Made by a program: the position numbers and the translations under genes. Below, piece by piece: positions 35,443 to 44,294 of a stretch of DNA of 64,000 nt (the first letter of the stretch is position 1; every line of letters starts with the position of its first letter). The notes under the pieces are model-generated. The model saw only the letters and a program-made list of their open reading frames with translations. It did not search any database and was not told the origin of the DNA. The DNA is from H2-BAC3 sp045863035 (GTDB lineage Bacteria > Bacteroidota > Ignavibacteria > Ignavibacteriales > Ignavibacteriaceae), in assembly GCA_045863035.1 (NCBI GenBank), contig BTUV01000003.1:102525-166524 (forward strand), in the 5' to 3' direction.

Positions 35443-36618
35443 TCATATTTCACTCTTCATTAAATTCAGTTGCTGCTTGAGCTGCACCGCTGCTGAAGCA
35501 TAACCCCCGCCTGAAGCATCTACAAAATGAATATGATCTTTTTCGTATTTGGAGACCAGACAAGTAAGCTGGGCTTTTTCGCCTATGTGAAGTCCGTAAA
35601 CAATGTGCCCTTGGTTATGTAGTGTTTCAAGAAAATCTTCAAGCTGCTTCCTTTTTTCTTCCGTAATACTGATGACCATCCTTAGCATCTCGTCAAACTT
35701 ACGATAATCAGTATTAATGATCAGATATTTTTTATACTCCCCCCAGTTAGTCTGACCGGTTGCTATATTTAACCTCATTAATATTTTTCCCATAACTACC
35801 GCATAAATCAGATTTGCCAGATATTGAGTCTTGCGAATCAGTACCGGTGGCATTACTCTCGCATTCGTTTCGTTCAGGAACCGTTTGATGCTCAGGGTGA
35901 GTTTTAATTTTGCGTTTTTAATAGGGTGGAATCTTTCTTCTCCTTCTTCAAGCTCCTTGAGAAAGGCGAGCACTGACTTATATACATCTGTTTCGGTGCG
36001 TGTCTTTGAAACTGATTTCACCAGAAGTGCCACAACATCCCCCTTGTCCGGCTTGATGTCTTCCCATCTGCATTCAAGTCCGCTCAAATCAGCTCTTACC
36101 GGAGTTTCCGCTTTACTCTGTGAATAACTGGCGGATTTTATAAGTGTCTCAGCAGTTTCAAGTCCCCCGCCTTTAAACACCGCCTGATAAAAGTAGTCAG
36201 AATATTTCATCTTTGTGAGAAATACTTTCGTGCCTGCTTTAAGCACATCGGTATAATATATATACCCGACCCGCAGCTCCAGTTTAAAAACCATAGAGGA
36301 TTGTTCTCTAAGCCCGTGAAGCACCGAAAGCACCTCGTCTAAATAGTCGCGGTGTACTATCAGTGAAGCTCCGTCACCGCCAAAGACGAAGGGAAACTCC
36401 AGCCCGCCAAGTTTGTTCTTTACTGCTGCAATTACGGATGCACCGATAAAATTAACCTGCCTGTACCGTCCTTCCTGTATTGCTTTGGTTGAGCCCTTGA
36501 TATCGGTGATAATAATTACCCAGTCCTCAGGAAGCTCCCTGAAACACTCATCAATGGCAATCTCATCCATCGTCTCAATGGAAGGGAGATCAGCATAAAA
36601 AGATTTTGATATACTCAT
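35443..36618 (-). CDS. DUF3095 protein (cyclase-like fold)
   Basis: This 391-residue soluble protein belongs to DUF3095. The N-terminal domain shows ITDIKGSTKAIQEGRY (D39, G42, S43) and FVFGGDGASLIV (G80-G81-D82). This arrangement recalls class III nucleotide cyclases and GGDEF enzymes, where such residues bind metal and nucleotide. No product has been established to my knowledge, so nucleotide-second-messenger synthesis is only an inference. The C-terminal half (DYRKFDEMLRMVISI...) is unassigned. It is monocistronic and converges on the restriction-modification gene. Confidence 0.8.
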   Translation of the reverse strand: MSISKSFYADLPSIETMDEIAIDECFRELPEDWVIIITDIKGSTKAIQEGRYRQVNFIGASVIAAVKNKLGGLEFPFVFGGDGASLIVHRDYLDEVLSVLHGLREQSSMVFKLELRVGYIYYTDVLKAGTKVFLTKMKYSDYFYQAVFKGGGLETAETLIKSASYSQSKAETPVRADLSGLECRWEDIKPDKGDVVALLVKSVSKTRTETDVYKSVLAFLKELEEGEERFHPIKNAKLKLTLSIKRFLNETNARVMPPVLIRKTQYLANLIYAVVMGKILMRLNIATGQTNWGEYKKYLIINTDYRKFDEMLRMVISITEEKRKQLEDFLETLHNQGHIVYGLHIGEKAQLTCLVSKYEKDHIHFVDASGGGYASAAVQLKQQLNLMKSEI

Positions 36619-36743
36619 ACAGCAATATAATTAGTAGTTAGTAATTAGTAAATCATAATCTCGAAGGGATGACATTATAAAGAGTGTTTGGTAATTCACA
36701 ATTCACAATTCACAATTCACAATTCACAATTCACAATTCACAA
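36619..36743. repeat. Intergenic repeat island 2 (array, core, array)
   Basis: Seven perfect copies of AATTCAC (AATTGTG on the other strand) at 36693-36741 abut the stop codon of the minus-strand sorted protein. A CCGAAGG-type core (CTCGAAGGGATGACATTATA, 36661-36680) lies in the middle. A TTAGTAGTTAGTAATTAGTA array (36631-36650) lies just upstream of the DUF3095 start. Confidence 0.85.
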
Positions 36744-38462
36744 TTATTTTACGTACATCATTTTGATTACCGCTGTTTCCTGCTCTGAGGTAAGCCGGCA
36801 GATATACATTCCGCTTGGCAGTTCAGATGCATTAAACTTCAGGTTATAGGAACCGGCTCCCTTAAATCCGTTTTCAAGAATTTTCACTTCTTTGCCAAGT
36901 ATATCATACACGGCAAGTTTGATATTTCCTGACCAGGTCAGGGAATAATGAATATTCGTCTCCGGGTTAAACGGATTCGGATAATTCTGCAGCAGAGCAA
37001 ATCTTTGCGGTAATCCTGTATGTTCCTTAAAGCCAGTTGTAAAGTCTGAATAGTTTGAAGTATATATAAGGTTTGCGTAATCAGCAACCTCCCGCATTGC
37101 AGCAACCGAGCCCATAGCTGAGTTCCCCTGACCAACCAGATACGCGACTGTAATATCAACCGGTTTGTTTTTTTCCATACGGAAAGAACCGGCTGAAACC
37201 AGAACCCGCTGATCCATCCCGACCGTGTTCAGCCATCCGGTGTTATGCTCTGGGTACCCGGAGTAAAAGAAAGACGGATTTATCTGTAAACAATTTGGCA
37301 GTGAGGTACCGTTTCCGTAAGCCCAACCGCAGACATTAACCGGTGTGCCGGTCTTTGATCTGCCTCCAAGCTGGTAATTTCGCATTTCCATATACGTATT
37401 CGGATCGCCATGGGTTGGATGTGATTTCATATTGTGAATAAATGAATTCTGTGGTGTATATATCGCTCCCCTGACTGTTTGCTTTCCAAGAAGCTGTCCA
37501 TAATTAATGGAGACTGAATCAAGTGCAATATCAGTTCCCTCATCATATAGCCCGTTGCTGTTAATATCGGTGTAACTTACTCCGGGCAAATAGGAATAAG
37601 GTTTCTGCAGGAACCTGTACATCAGCGCTGGCGGCTGAGCCCCCCATACATTATCCGGCTCTCCCTCATAAACATATCCTCCTTCTCTGAGACTGTCGCT
37701 CCCCACATAGTCATTTGCATAATTTCCCAAATCTGCATCCGACCAGATGCTGAAATACGCTGAATCAATCACATCCGCAACGGTTCCTCTGTTTATCAGG
37801 CGATAATTGATAAAGAGCAGATTCTTGTAATACTCAGACGGAATATCCCAGCCGTATATATATTGCTGTACTTCAATTCCCAGCGGAGGAATTGTAGTAA
37901 ACCTCCTTCGTGAGGGAATCTGACCATCATTAAATACAGTAAAAGTGAACACATCGCCGATAAAATCAGGCCGGTCTTCATTTGCGTCCCACTGACCGTT
38001 ACTGTTTAAATCAACCGGGTTATATGATCCGTCAGTATTTCCGTCATAATAAAGAGCGCCAAGCTCAACTGCATATTTATACATCTTCCAAGAAGGGCCG
38101 AAGGCAGTATCCTGCTTTGTAATTTTATATACCCCGGCGCGGTTATCATTTGAGTCAGCCCCAACCACACCACGCACATAATCAGTAACGCGTGAGGAAT
38201 TATTCACCCCGTTTGCAAATACCGAATCACCATATTTACCGGAAAATGCAATTCCGGCAGAAAAAATCAGCGATTTACCCATATAGGTACCTCCGCTTAC
38301 ACCGTTTACGGTAATATCGGCTATGTTTCCGTTATGCTCAAAAGGCAGAAAAATATCACCAATGGTTATTGACTGAACAGCAGGTATGGAATCAGATCCG
38401 GTGAACTGGGCATAGAGAGGGGTAGAGAGGATAAGGACAATATAAAAAAATATATATTTCAT
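36744..38462 (-). CDS. Exported protein with type IX sorting domain
   Basis: This 572-residue protein has a signal peptide (KYIFFYIVLILSTPLYA) and a C-terminal type A sorting domain (about 485-572: LLQNYPNPFNPETNIHYSL, then LAVYDILGKEVKIL and ending MYVK). It should cross the outer membrane by the type IX system and end up on the surface or outside. The central part is rich in Asn/Gly/Asp, with calcium-site-like segments such as DLNSNGQWDANEDRPD and DINSNGLYDEGTD. I recognise no enzymatic domain; homologues are usually annotated only by the sorting domain. Confidence 0.85.
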   Translation of the reverse strand: MKYIFFYIVLILSTPLYAQFTGSDSIPAVQSITIGDIFLPFEHNGNIADITVNGVSGGTYMGKSLIFSAGIAFSGKYGDSVFANGVNNSSRVTDYVRGVVGADSNDNRAGVYKITKQDTAFGPSWKMYKYAVELGALYYDGNTDGSYNPVDLNSNGQWDANEDRPDFIGDVFTFTVFNDGQIPSRRRFTTIPPLGIEVQQYIYGWDIPSEYYKNLLFINYRLINRGTVADVIDSAYFSIWSDADLGNYANDYVGSDSLREGGYVYEGEPDNVWGAQPPALMYRFLQKPYSYLPGVSYTDINSNGLYDEGTDIALDSVSINYGQLLGKQTVRGAIYTPQNSFIHNMKSHPTHGDPNTYMEMRNYQLGGRSKTGTPVNVCGWAYGNGTSLPNCLQINPSFFYSGYPEHNTGWLNTVGMDQRVLVSAGSFRMEKNKPVDITVAYLVGQGNSAMGSVAAMREVADYANLIYTSNYSDFTTGFKEHTGLPQRFALLQNYPNPFNPETNIHYSLTWSGNIKLAVYDILGKEVKILENGFKGAGSYNLKFNASELPSGMYICRLTSEQETAVIKMMYVK

Positions 38463-38631
38463 GAGATTGCTCTCCTTAAATGATTAAGACTCCGGAAAGC
38501 CAGAACCGGAGAAAATGCGGACAATCCGGTAAGTAAAATTACAAAAAACTATAACCCTAATCCGCTCCTAAATTAGTATGCTCCGCCCGAAGAAAACACC
38601 GGTATCAACCCTTTAGCCAGACCATATCTTT

Positions 38632-38640
38632 CCCCCCCCC
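38632..38640. repeat. Poly-C tract upstream of hemL
   Basis: Nine consecutive C about 40 bases before a -7 promoter element. It is a possible slippage site, but no evidence of variation can be seen here. Confidence 0.6.
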
Positions 38641-38678
38641 ACAAGCAAACTACGGCACAAAAACTCCCCCTGAATGGC

Positions 38679-38686
38679 TATATTTG
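38679..38686 (+). promoter_or_regulatory. Possible -7 promoter element for hemL
   Basis: TATATTTG matches TAnnTTTG exactly, 38 bases before the hemL ATG. No good -33 TTG is present. Confidence 0.4.
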
Positions 38687-38723
38687 TTGTTTAGGTTTCA
38701 TAAATTCCGGAATTTCTATTCTT

Positions 38724-40013
38724 ATGCAAATAGGTACCAGCAAAAAGCTTTTCGAGAAGGCACAAACCCTCATCCCTGGCGGAGTAAATTCCCCCGTCCG
38801 CGCATTTAAATCAGTTGGCGGAACACCTGTTTTTTTCTCCTCCGGTAGTGGTGCCAAGGTTACTGATGTTGACGGAAACAGTTATCTGGACTATATCGGG
38901 AGCTGGGGTCCCCATCTTTTTGGTCATAACCCTTCGTTTATAAAAGCTGCAATAATTGAGCAGCTTGAAAAAGGCGTTTCCTTCGGTGCTCCCTGCGGTC
39001 TTGAAGTTGAAATGGCTGAAGTGATAACCTCACTTGCCCCCTCGGTTGAAATGGTTCGCATGGTGAACAGCGGAACCGAGGCCACTATGTCTGCCATCCG
39101 TGCAGCACGTGGCTTCACCGGAAAAGATAAATTTATTAAATTTGAAGGTTGCTACCACGGGCATGGGGACTATTTCCTCATCAAAGCCGGCTCCGGTGCA
39201 CTCACTCTCGGAGTTCCCACCAGCCCCGGCGTAACAAAGGGTAATGCCGCCGATACCCTGCTTGCCACCTATAATAATCTTCAGGAAGTTGAAGAACTGG
39301 CAGCAAAGTATAAGGGGAAAATAGCCGCCATTATCATCGAGCCGGTTGTTGGAAATATGGGCACGGTGCTCCCCTCAAAAGAGTTTATGACCGGTTTGCG
39401 CAATCTTTGCACACGTGAAGAAATTGTTTTAATTTTTGATGAAGTGATGACCGGTTTCCGTCTTGCCAAAGGCGGAGCTCAGGAAGTTTTCGGAATTACA
39501 CCTGATATGTCTGTCTTTGGTAAAATAATCGGAGGCGGTCTCCCCGTTGGCGCTTACGGCGGAAAAAAAGAAATTATGATGAAGGTTGCCCCGGCAGGTC
39601 CGGTTTATCAGGCGGGAACCCTCAGCGGAAATCCACTTGCTATGGCAGCGGGGCTTTCAGCGCTCAGGTATATACAGCAGAACCCCGCTATATATACACA
39701 GCTTGAAGCAATGACCTCCCGTTTGCAAAGCGGGCTTACTGCCGCTTCCGGCGCCGTTGGAAAAAATTTTACCATTAATCGCATTGGCTCTATGATCAGC
39801 TTGTTTTTCACCGAAAAGCCGGTGACGGATTTTGCTTCAGCAATTACTTCTGATACCGCACTGTACGGAAAGTTTTTTCATGGTATGCTTGAGGAAGGAC
39901 ACTACCTGCCGCCGGCGCAGTTTGAGGCCTGGTTTGTCTCTTCCGCTCATACAGAAGCAAATATCGATGAAACCATTGCAGCCGCTAAGCGGGTTCTTCA
40001 GAAAATTGTCTGA
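38724..40013 (+). CDS. hemL: Glutamate-1-semialdehyde 2,1-aminomutase
   Basis: This 429-residue PLP enzyme converts glutamate-1-semialdehyde to 5-aminolevulinate in the C5 heme pathway. The N-terminal GGVNSPVRAF motif is typical of HemL, and the PLP lysine is K267 in SVFGKIIGGGLPVGAYGG. FDEVMTGFR supplies the cofactor-binding Asp. Length is normal. Its presence shows heme is made from glutamate, in keeping with the several cytochromes in the window. The sigma factor gene follows after 84 bases. Confidence 0.96.
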   Translation: MQIGTSKKLFEKAQTLIPGGVNSPVRAFKSVGGTPVFFSSGSGAKVTDVDGNSYLDYIGSWGPHLFGHNPSFIKAAIIEQLEKGVSFGAPCGLEVEMAEVITSLAPSVEMVRMVNSGTEATMSAIRAARGFTGKDKFIKFEGCYHGHGDYFLIKAGSGALTLGVPTSPGVTKGNAADTLLATYNNLQEVEELAAKYKGKIAAIIIEPVVGNMGTVLPSKEFMTGLRNLCTREEIVLIFDEVMTGFRLAKGGAQEVFGITPDMSVFGKIIGGGLPVGAYGGKKEIMMKVAPAGPVYQAGTLSGNPLAMAAGLSALRYIQQNPAIYTQLEAMTSRLQSGLTAASGAVGKNFTINRIGSMISLFFTEKPVTDFASAITSDTALYGKFFHGMLEEGHYLPPAQFEAWFVSSAHTEANIDETIAAAKRVLQKIV

Positions 40014-40097
40014 TGCAGGTTCACAAATGAGTAAATCACGGAACTGTTCCGGTATATATATAAACTTTTATAACCATTTAACCGATAGGGAGTAGCT

Positions 40098-40685
40098 TTG
40101 GCAGCCGCTTATTCAGAACTTACCGATGCTGACCTGATGCAGAGGGTAGCGCAGTCCGACTCGCGCGCACTCGAGGCATTGTACAACCGTTATTCATCAA
40201 TCTTATATACACTCATTAAAAAGATAGTGGGCGATCAGGCGCTGGCTGAGTCAGTACTGGTTGAGGTTTACGTCCTCATCTGGACCAAGATCGGTTTTTA
40301 TCATAAAGAGAGCAGCAACGCTTATTGCTGGCTGATTAATCTCGCGCGGAATAAAGCGGTGGATACCATCCGCCGTCAGAAACCTGATCAGTTTGAGAAT
40401 TACGAATACACCGATGAATACGAAAACTATTTCATCATACCGCGCCTCTCCCCTGAAATTGATCAGCTTGATCTGGCTACTGCATTGCAAATTAAAGGCA
40501 GCATTGAAGAAGCACTTCACAAACTGACTGATGCGCAGCAGTATGTTATCTATCTTGCCTATTATGAAGGGCTCACACAGGACGAGATAGCAGCCAAACT
40601 TAAAATTCCGGTGCAGACCGTTAAGTCAAAAATTATTATTGCGCTTACAAATCTCAAGGATAATCTTCTGAAAGGAGGGGAATAA
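40098..40685 (+). CDS. ECF-type RNA polymerase sigma factor
   Basis: This 195-residue sigma-70 family protein starts at TTG 40098 with a purine-rich site (ATAGGGAG) upstream; no ATG lies near. Region 2 (about 20-90) contains LYNRYSSILYTLIKKIVGD, WTKIGFY and LINLARNKAVDTIRRQ. Region 4 (about 135-190) has the helix-turn-helix LTQDEIAAKLKIPVQTVKSKI. The anti-sigma gene begins 3 bases after its stop, so it is probably held inactive at the membrane by that product. The regulon is unknown. Confidence 0.92.
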   Translation: MAAAYSELTDADLMQRVAQSDSRALEALYNRYSSILYTLIKKIVGDQALAESVLVEVYVLIWTKIGFYHKESSNAYCWLINLARNKAVDTIRRQKPDQFENYEYTDEYENYFIIPRLSPEIDQLDLATALQIKGSIEEALHKLTDAQQYVIYLAYYEGLTQDEIAAKLKIPVQTVKSKIIIALTNLKDNLLKGGE

Positions 40686-40688
40686 ACC

Positions 40689-42008
40689 ATGTCAGAACAG
40701 GAAAAATATAACGCTCATATTCACGCTTATGCGCTCGGATGTCTTGATAAAGATGAATATATCGAACTGACTGAATATCTGGAAGGAAACAGCGATTTCA
40801 ACTGGGTTGAGCTTGGTGAGTTCCAGAATCTTGCTGCTCTGCTCCCCTCATTTTTGCAAATGGAAGATCCGGCTGCTTCAGTTAAAAATAAAGTTGCCCA
40901 GCGGCTTTACCGTCTGAAGGAAGAAAAGAAACTGGCACAGACGCCACAGCCCAAACCCGTTGCTCAGCCAGCACCGGCAGCGGCAACATTTTCCCCAAAA
41001 CCTGCTCCTGTTTTTGAAGCGCCTCAGCGTCATCGCTCTGACTCTGGTTCAGAAAGACCAACTCAGCGGACTCAGGTTGAGATGAGGAGCGCGGAACCAG
41101 GTTCAGAACGACCGGTTGATGCTCCTTCCGAAGATTTCCGGCAAGATGTACCTCATCTGAGAATTCCGGAAATCCCGCAGGAGCAACAGCCAAAGGATGA
41201 CGGCGGCTTTCATCTTAATCTTGATGCAATCGAAGAGCACATCCACGAAGCCGAAGGGCAGCAGGATGAACCAGCCCAACCGCTTTATCGTCCTGAACCA
41301 CAAGAAGAGCAGCAGCAGGAGCAACCTGCACAGCAGGATAGTGAGTTTATCCATCATCAGCAGGCAGAACCCCGGCAGCAGATTCACTCAACTCCATTGC
41401 TCATTCAGCAGGCCGGCGCTCCATCAGCACCCTCAGACCAGCCCATTATTATTAAGAAGGGTGTCCCTTCTTCTCTTTTCATTCTGCTGATTCTTGTTTT
41501 AGCAGGTGCTATATATTCGGTTTATTATATGCTCGACCAAAAAATTACTTCATATAAAAACAGTGTCCCGTCTGAACTGACGCGTATCACTGCTGAATAT
41601 GACGCAAAACTCGATCAGGTTGAACGTCAACAGAAGGTGCTGGAGCTTCTCGGACAATCCGATGTACTCTTCATTAAACTAACACCGGCAGCAGGCAGCA
41701 CCGCCTACGGAAAACTTATCGTCAGCCCGTCTTTGCGTCAGGGTCAGCTTATTATGAATGACCTGCGTATCATTCCGCCGCAGGATCAAAAAGTATATCA
41801 GCTTTGGGTTAAAGGCGCACGTTCAAATATGCTGGTTCCGATTGAAGTTTCCTCCAGTTCAACAGGATATATACCCGTGAGTTTTACCGGTGATCTGTCG
41901 AATGAAAAATCTCTGACGTTTTTAATCACGCGAGAGTCAGTCGGCACCACCCCATCTGCTCCCTCAAAGGAAGTGGAACTAAGCGGAACAATACGAATTA
42001 GTAATTAG
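40689..42008 (+). CDS. Membrane anti-sigma factor (RskA-like) with long Pro/Gln-rich linker
   Basis: This 439-residue protein starts at ATG 40689 behind a strong AAAGGAGGGG site. It has an N-terminal sigma-binding region (about 1-60, AYALGCLDKDEYIELTEYL). A low-complexity Pro/Gln/Glu linker (about 80-255) and one membrane helix (about 258-278, SLFILLILVLAGAIYSVYYM) follow, then an RskA domain outside (VYQLWVKGARSNMLVPIEVS). The linker is much longer than in typical RskA proteins. The last residues (ISN-stop) lie within a repeat array, so the C-terminus may have been altered by repeat growth. Confidence 0.88.
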   Translation: MSEQEKYNAHIHAYALGCLDKDEYIELTEYLEGNSDFNWVELGEFQNLAALLPSFLQMEDPAASVKNKVAQRLYRLKEEKKLAQTPQPKPVAQPAPAAATFSPKPAPVFEAPQRHRSDSGSERPTQRTQVEMRSAEPGSERPVDAPSEDFRQDVPHLRIPEIPQEQQPKDDGGFHLNLDAIEEHIHEAEGQQDEPAQPLYRPEPQEEQQQEQPAQQDSEFIHHQQAEPRQQIHSTPLLIQQAGAPSAPSDQPIIIKKGVPSSLFILLILVLAGAIYSVYYMLDQKITSYKNSVPSELTRITAEYDAKLDQVERQQKVLELLGQSDVLFIKLTPAAGSTAYGKLIVSPSLRQGQLIMNDLRIIPPQDQKVYQLWVKGARSNMLVPIEVSSSSTGYIPVSFTGDLSNEKSLTFLITRESVGTTPSAPSKEVELSGTIRISN

Positions 42009-42336
42009 CAGTTAGTAATTAGTAATGTTTTAAAATTCCGGAAGGATTACAAACTCTCAGAGCTTTTCAATCCCGAAGGGATTGTAGATTGGTTGAACAA
42101 AGATTTTCGATTCTGATGCACTTCAATCCCGGAGGGATTCTAGATTGGTAGAAATAAAATGCGAACAAGAACCCTGACCCGGGAGGAGTTACAGATTCTA
42201 CTTATCCGCGTAAAAATCCGCGCTGCTTTGCATCCGTATAATCCGCGTGCGTTTTCCGGTTCAGTTCGCGCAATGACGCATAAATAATATATAAATTAAT
42301 GGCGCATTACTAATTACTTATTACTAATTGTAAAAC
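41996..42336. repeat. Intergenic repeat island 3 (array, cores, array)
   Basis: A TAATTAG-type array (41996-42027) includes the anti-sigma stop codon. Two TCAATCCCGAAGGGATTGTAG-like cores lie at 42068-42090 and 42124-42148, and a third, weaker one near 42176. An AATCCGCGCTGC..GCATCCG segment (42209-42250) follows. A second array (ATTACTAATTACTTATTACT, 42305-42330) ends 6 bases before the tnaA start. No gene. Confidence 0.8.
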
Positions 42337-43707
42337 ATGAAAACCATCATTGAACCCTTCAAAATTAAATCCGTTGAACCTATCCGTTTCACCACACAAC
42401 CCGAACGTGAAAAAATTCTAAATGCGGCCGGTTATAATCCTTTCCTCATCCACGCTGATGATGTAATGATTGACCTCCTCACTGATAGCGGCACCTCTGC
42501 CATGAGTGCTAATCAGTGGGCTGGAATTATGAAGGGCGATGAATCGTACGCCGGTTCAAAAAGCTTCTATGCCTTTGAAAGTAAAGTAAAAGAGATAACC
42601 GGACTCAGCCACATTATCCCGACTCATCAGGGCAGAGCCGCCGAAAAAATTCTTTTCTCCATCCTTGGCGGAAAAGGAAAATTCTTTGCGGCTAATACTT
42701 TCTTTGATACCACCCGCGCAAACATTGAATATACCGGAGCTGAAGCATTTGATTTTCTTACTGAAGTCGGCAAACATCCTGAGCAGCGTGCTGATTTCAA
42801 AGGCGATATTGACCTTGCCGCGCTCGAGCTCTTCATAAAAGAAAAAGGCGCTGAAAACATTCCGCTGGTTATGCTTACTATCACTAATAATTCCGGCGGT
42901 GGTCAGCCGGTTTCAATGAAAAACATTGAAGAAACCTCGCTCCTCTGCAAAAAATACAGCATACCTTTATATATCGATGCCTGCCGCTTTGCTGAAAATG
43001 CGTGGTTCATCAAAAAGCGGGAGAATGGTTACGCGGATATGAGTGTGCCTGATATCTGCCGGAAAATGTTCTCTTTCTGTCAGGGAGCTACCATGAGCGC
43101 AAAAAAAGACGCCCTGGTAAATATCGGCGGTTTTCTCGCGCTCAATAATCAGGACCTTGCGTTGCAGTGCCGCAATCTGCTGATCGTCACAGAAGGATTT
43201 CCCACCTATGGCGGACTTGCCGGGCGTGACCTTGAAGCAATTGCAATCGGGCTTGATGAAGTAATGGATGAACATTATCTGCAGTACCGTGTGCGAAGCG
43301 TTGAGTATCTTGGCGAAAAATTAGTTGCCGCGGGCATTCCTATAATCGAACCTCCCGGTGGTCACGCTATATATATAGATGCAAAACGATTTCTGCCCCA
43401 CATCCCGCCACATCATTATCCGGGGCAGTCAATTGTCTGCGCTCTGTATCTGGAAGGGGGCGTCCGCAGCGTTGAGATAGGCAGCGTCATGTTCGGCAAA
43501 TATGCTCCTAACGGAAAGCTAATCTCTCCTCCGATGGAACTCGTTCGCCTTGCCATCCCCCGCCGTGTATATACTCAGAGCCATGTTGATTACCTGCTCG
43601 AAGTAGTTATCGAAGTATTTAACAACCGGAATACTCTCGGAGGTTATGCGATCACCTGGGAGGCGCCCATCCTCAGACACTTTACCGCAAAATTTAAACC
43701 TCTTTGA
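42337..43707 (+). CDS. tnaA: Tryptophanase
   Basis: This 456-residue PLP beta-eliminating lyase cleaves tryptophan to indole, pyruvate and ammonia. The N-terminal PFKIKSVEPIRFTT and LTDSGTSAMS motifs are shared with tyrosine phenol-lyase. The PLP lysine is K257 in MSAKKDALVNIGG. The specificity position holds Ile (I381 in SVEIGS). Tyrosine phenol-lyase has Arg381 there, so tryptophan is the better prediction. Length is normal. No tnaC-like leader peptide or tnaB permease was found; a repeat island fills the upstream region. Confidence 0.88.
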   Translation: MKTIIEPFKIKSVEPIRFTTQPEREKILNAAGYNPFLIHADDVMIDLLTDSGTSAMSANQWAGIMKGDESYAGSKSFYAFESKVKEITGLSHIIPTHQGRAAEKILFSILGGKGKFFAANTFFDTTRANIEYTGAEAFDFLTEVGKHPEQRADFKGDIDLAALELFIKEKGAENIPLVMLTITNNSGGGQPVSMKNIEETSLLCKKYSIPLYIDACRFAENAWFIKKRENGYADMSVPDICRKMFSFCQGATMSAKKDALVNIGGFLALNNQDLALQCRNLLIVTEGFPTYGGLAGRDLEAIAIGLDEVMDEHYLQYRVRSVEYLGEKLVAAGIPIIEPPGGHAIYIDAKRFLPHIPPHHYPGQSIVCALYLEGGVRSVEIGSVMFGKYAPNGKLISPPMELVRLAIPRRVYTQSHVDYLLEVVIEVFNNRNTLGGYAITWEAPILRHFTAKFKPL

Positions 43708-43715
43708 TGTCATTT

Positions 43716-43752
43716 ACTCAGACCGCCGGGAGAAACCCTCCGCGGTCTGAGT
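43716..43752. terminator. Strong terminator hairpin between convergent genes
   Basis: Arms ACTCAGACCGC (43716-43726) and GCGGTCTGAGT (43742-43752) pair perfectly, with an inner GGG/CCC. AT-rich sequence follows. It lies between tnaA and the small lipoprotein gene. Confidence 0.75.
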
Positions 43753-43761
43753 ATATATAAT

Positions 43762-44040
43762 TTATTTACTGGCTTTTCCGCTGCCGCCGAAAAGAATACC
43801 TGCGCCAAGAACAAATCCGAAGTCATACCAGCCGCCGTTATTGTTCACAGCGTACATGGCGATATCTTCAAAAAACAAACTCAGAATAAAACCTGCCGGC
43901 GCGATGATGCCATGCCATAGCCCGCCCCAGAAACCATATTGCTCAGCGGTAAGACACTCAGAAATATCAGGAGACGGAGCACAGCCGGAAAGAACAAGAG
44001 CAGCCACAATAGTTGTAATAATCAGTAACCGGTTTTTCAT
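43762..44040 (-). CDS. Small lipoprotein of unknown function
   Basis: This 92-residue protein has a lipoprotein signal peptide and lipobox (VLSGC, lipidated C20). A short hydrophobic segment (about 42-65, LWHGIIAPAGFILSLFF) and a Gly-rich end (FVLGAGILFGGSGKASK) follow. Similar small proteins occur in Bacteroidota, but I know no function. It may span or associate with the membrane. It converges on tnaA. Confidence 0.75.
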   Translation of the reverse strand: MKNRLLIITTIVAALVLSGCAPSPDISECLTAEQYGFWGGLWHGIIAPAGFILSLFFEDIAMYAVNNNGGWYDFGFVLGAGILFGGSGKASK

Positions 44041-44167
44041 TTGAAATCTTTTTAATTATTTGAGAATTAAGGATTTAAAGTTAAGAACAAAATCAAAAAA
44101 TTACTCTGCAGACAGTACCACCGGAGATAAAAACACAAAATTAAAGAACTATACGCAAAGCACCTCA

Positions 44168-44226
44168 CCATCTCTATAAACCAAGAACTACGAACCAAGA
44201 ACTACGAACTACGAACCAAGAACTAA
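44168..44226. repeat. Short imperfect tandem repeat (CCAAGAACTACGAA type)
   Basis: Several shuffled copies of CCAAGAACTA and CGAACTA lie between the lipoprotein gene and the exported YCF48-like gene. The rest of 44041-44294 shows nothing recognisable. Confidence 0.7.
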
Positions 44227-44294
44227 TAACTATGTAAATTCTCAAAACTTCGCTATTTTTCCCGCATCATTTTCATTTTCATACGGAGCAGAGC

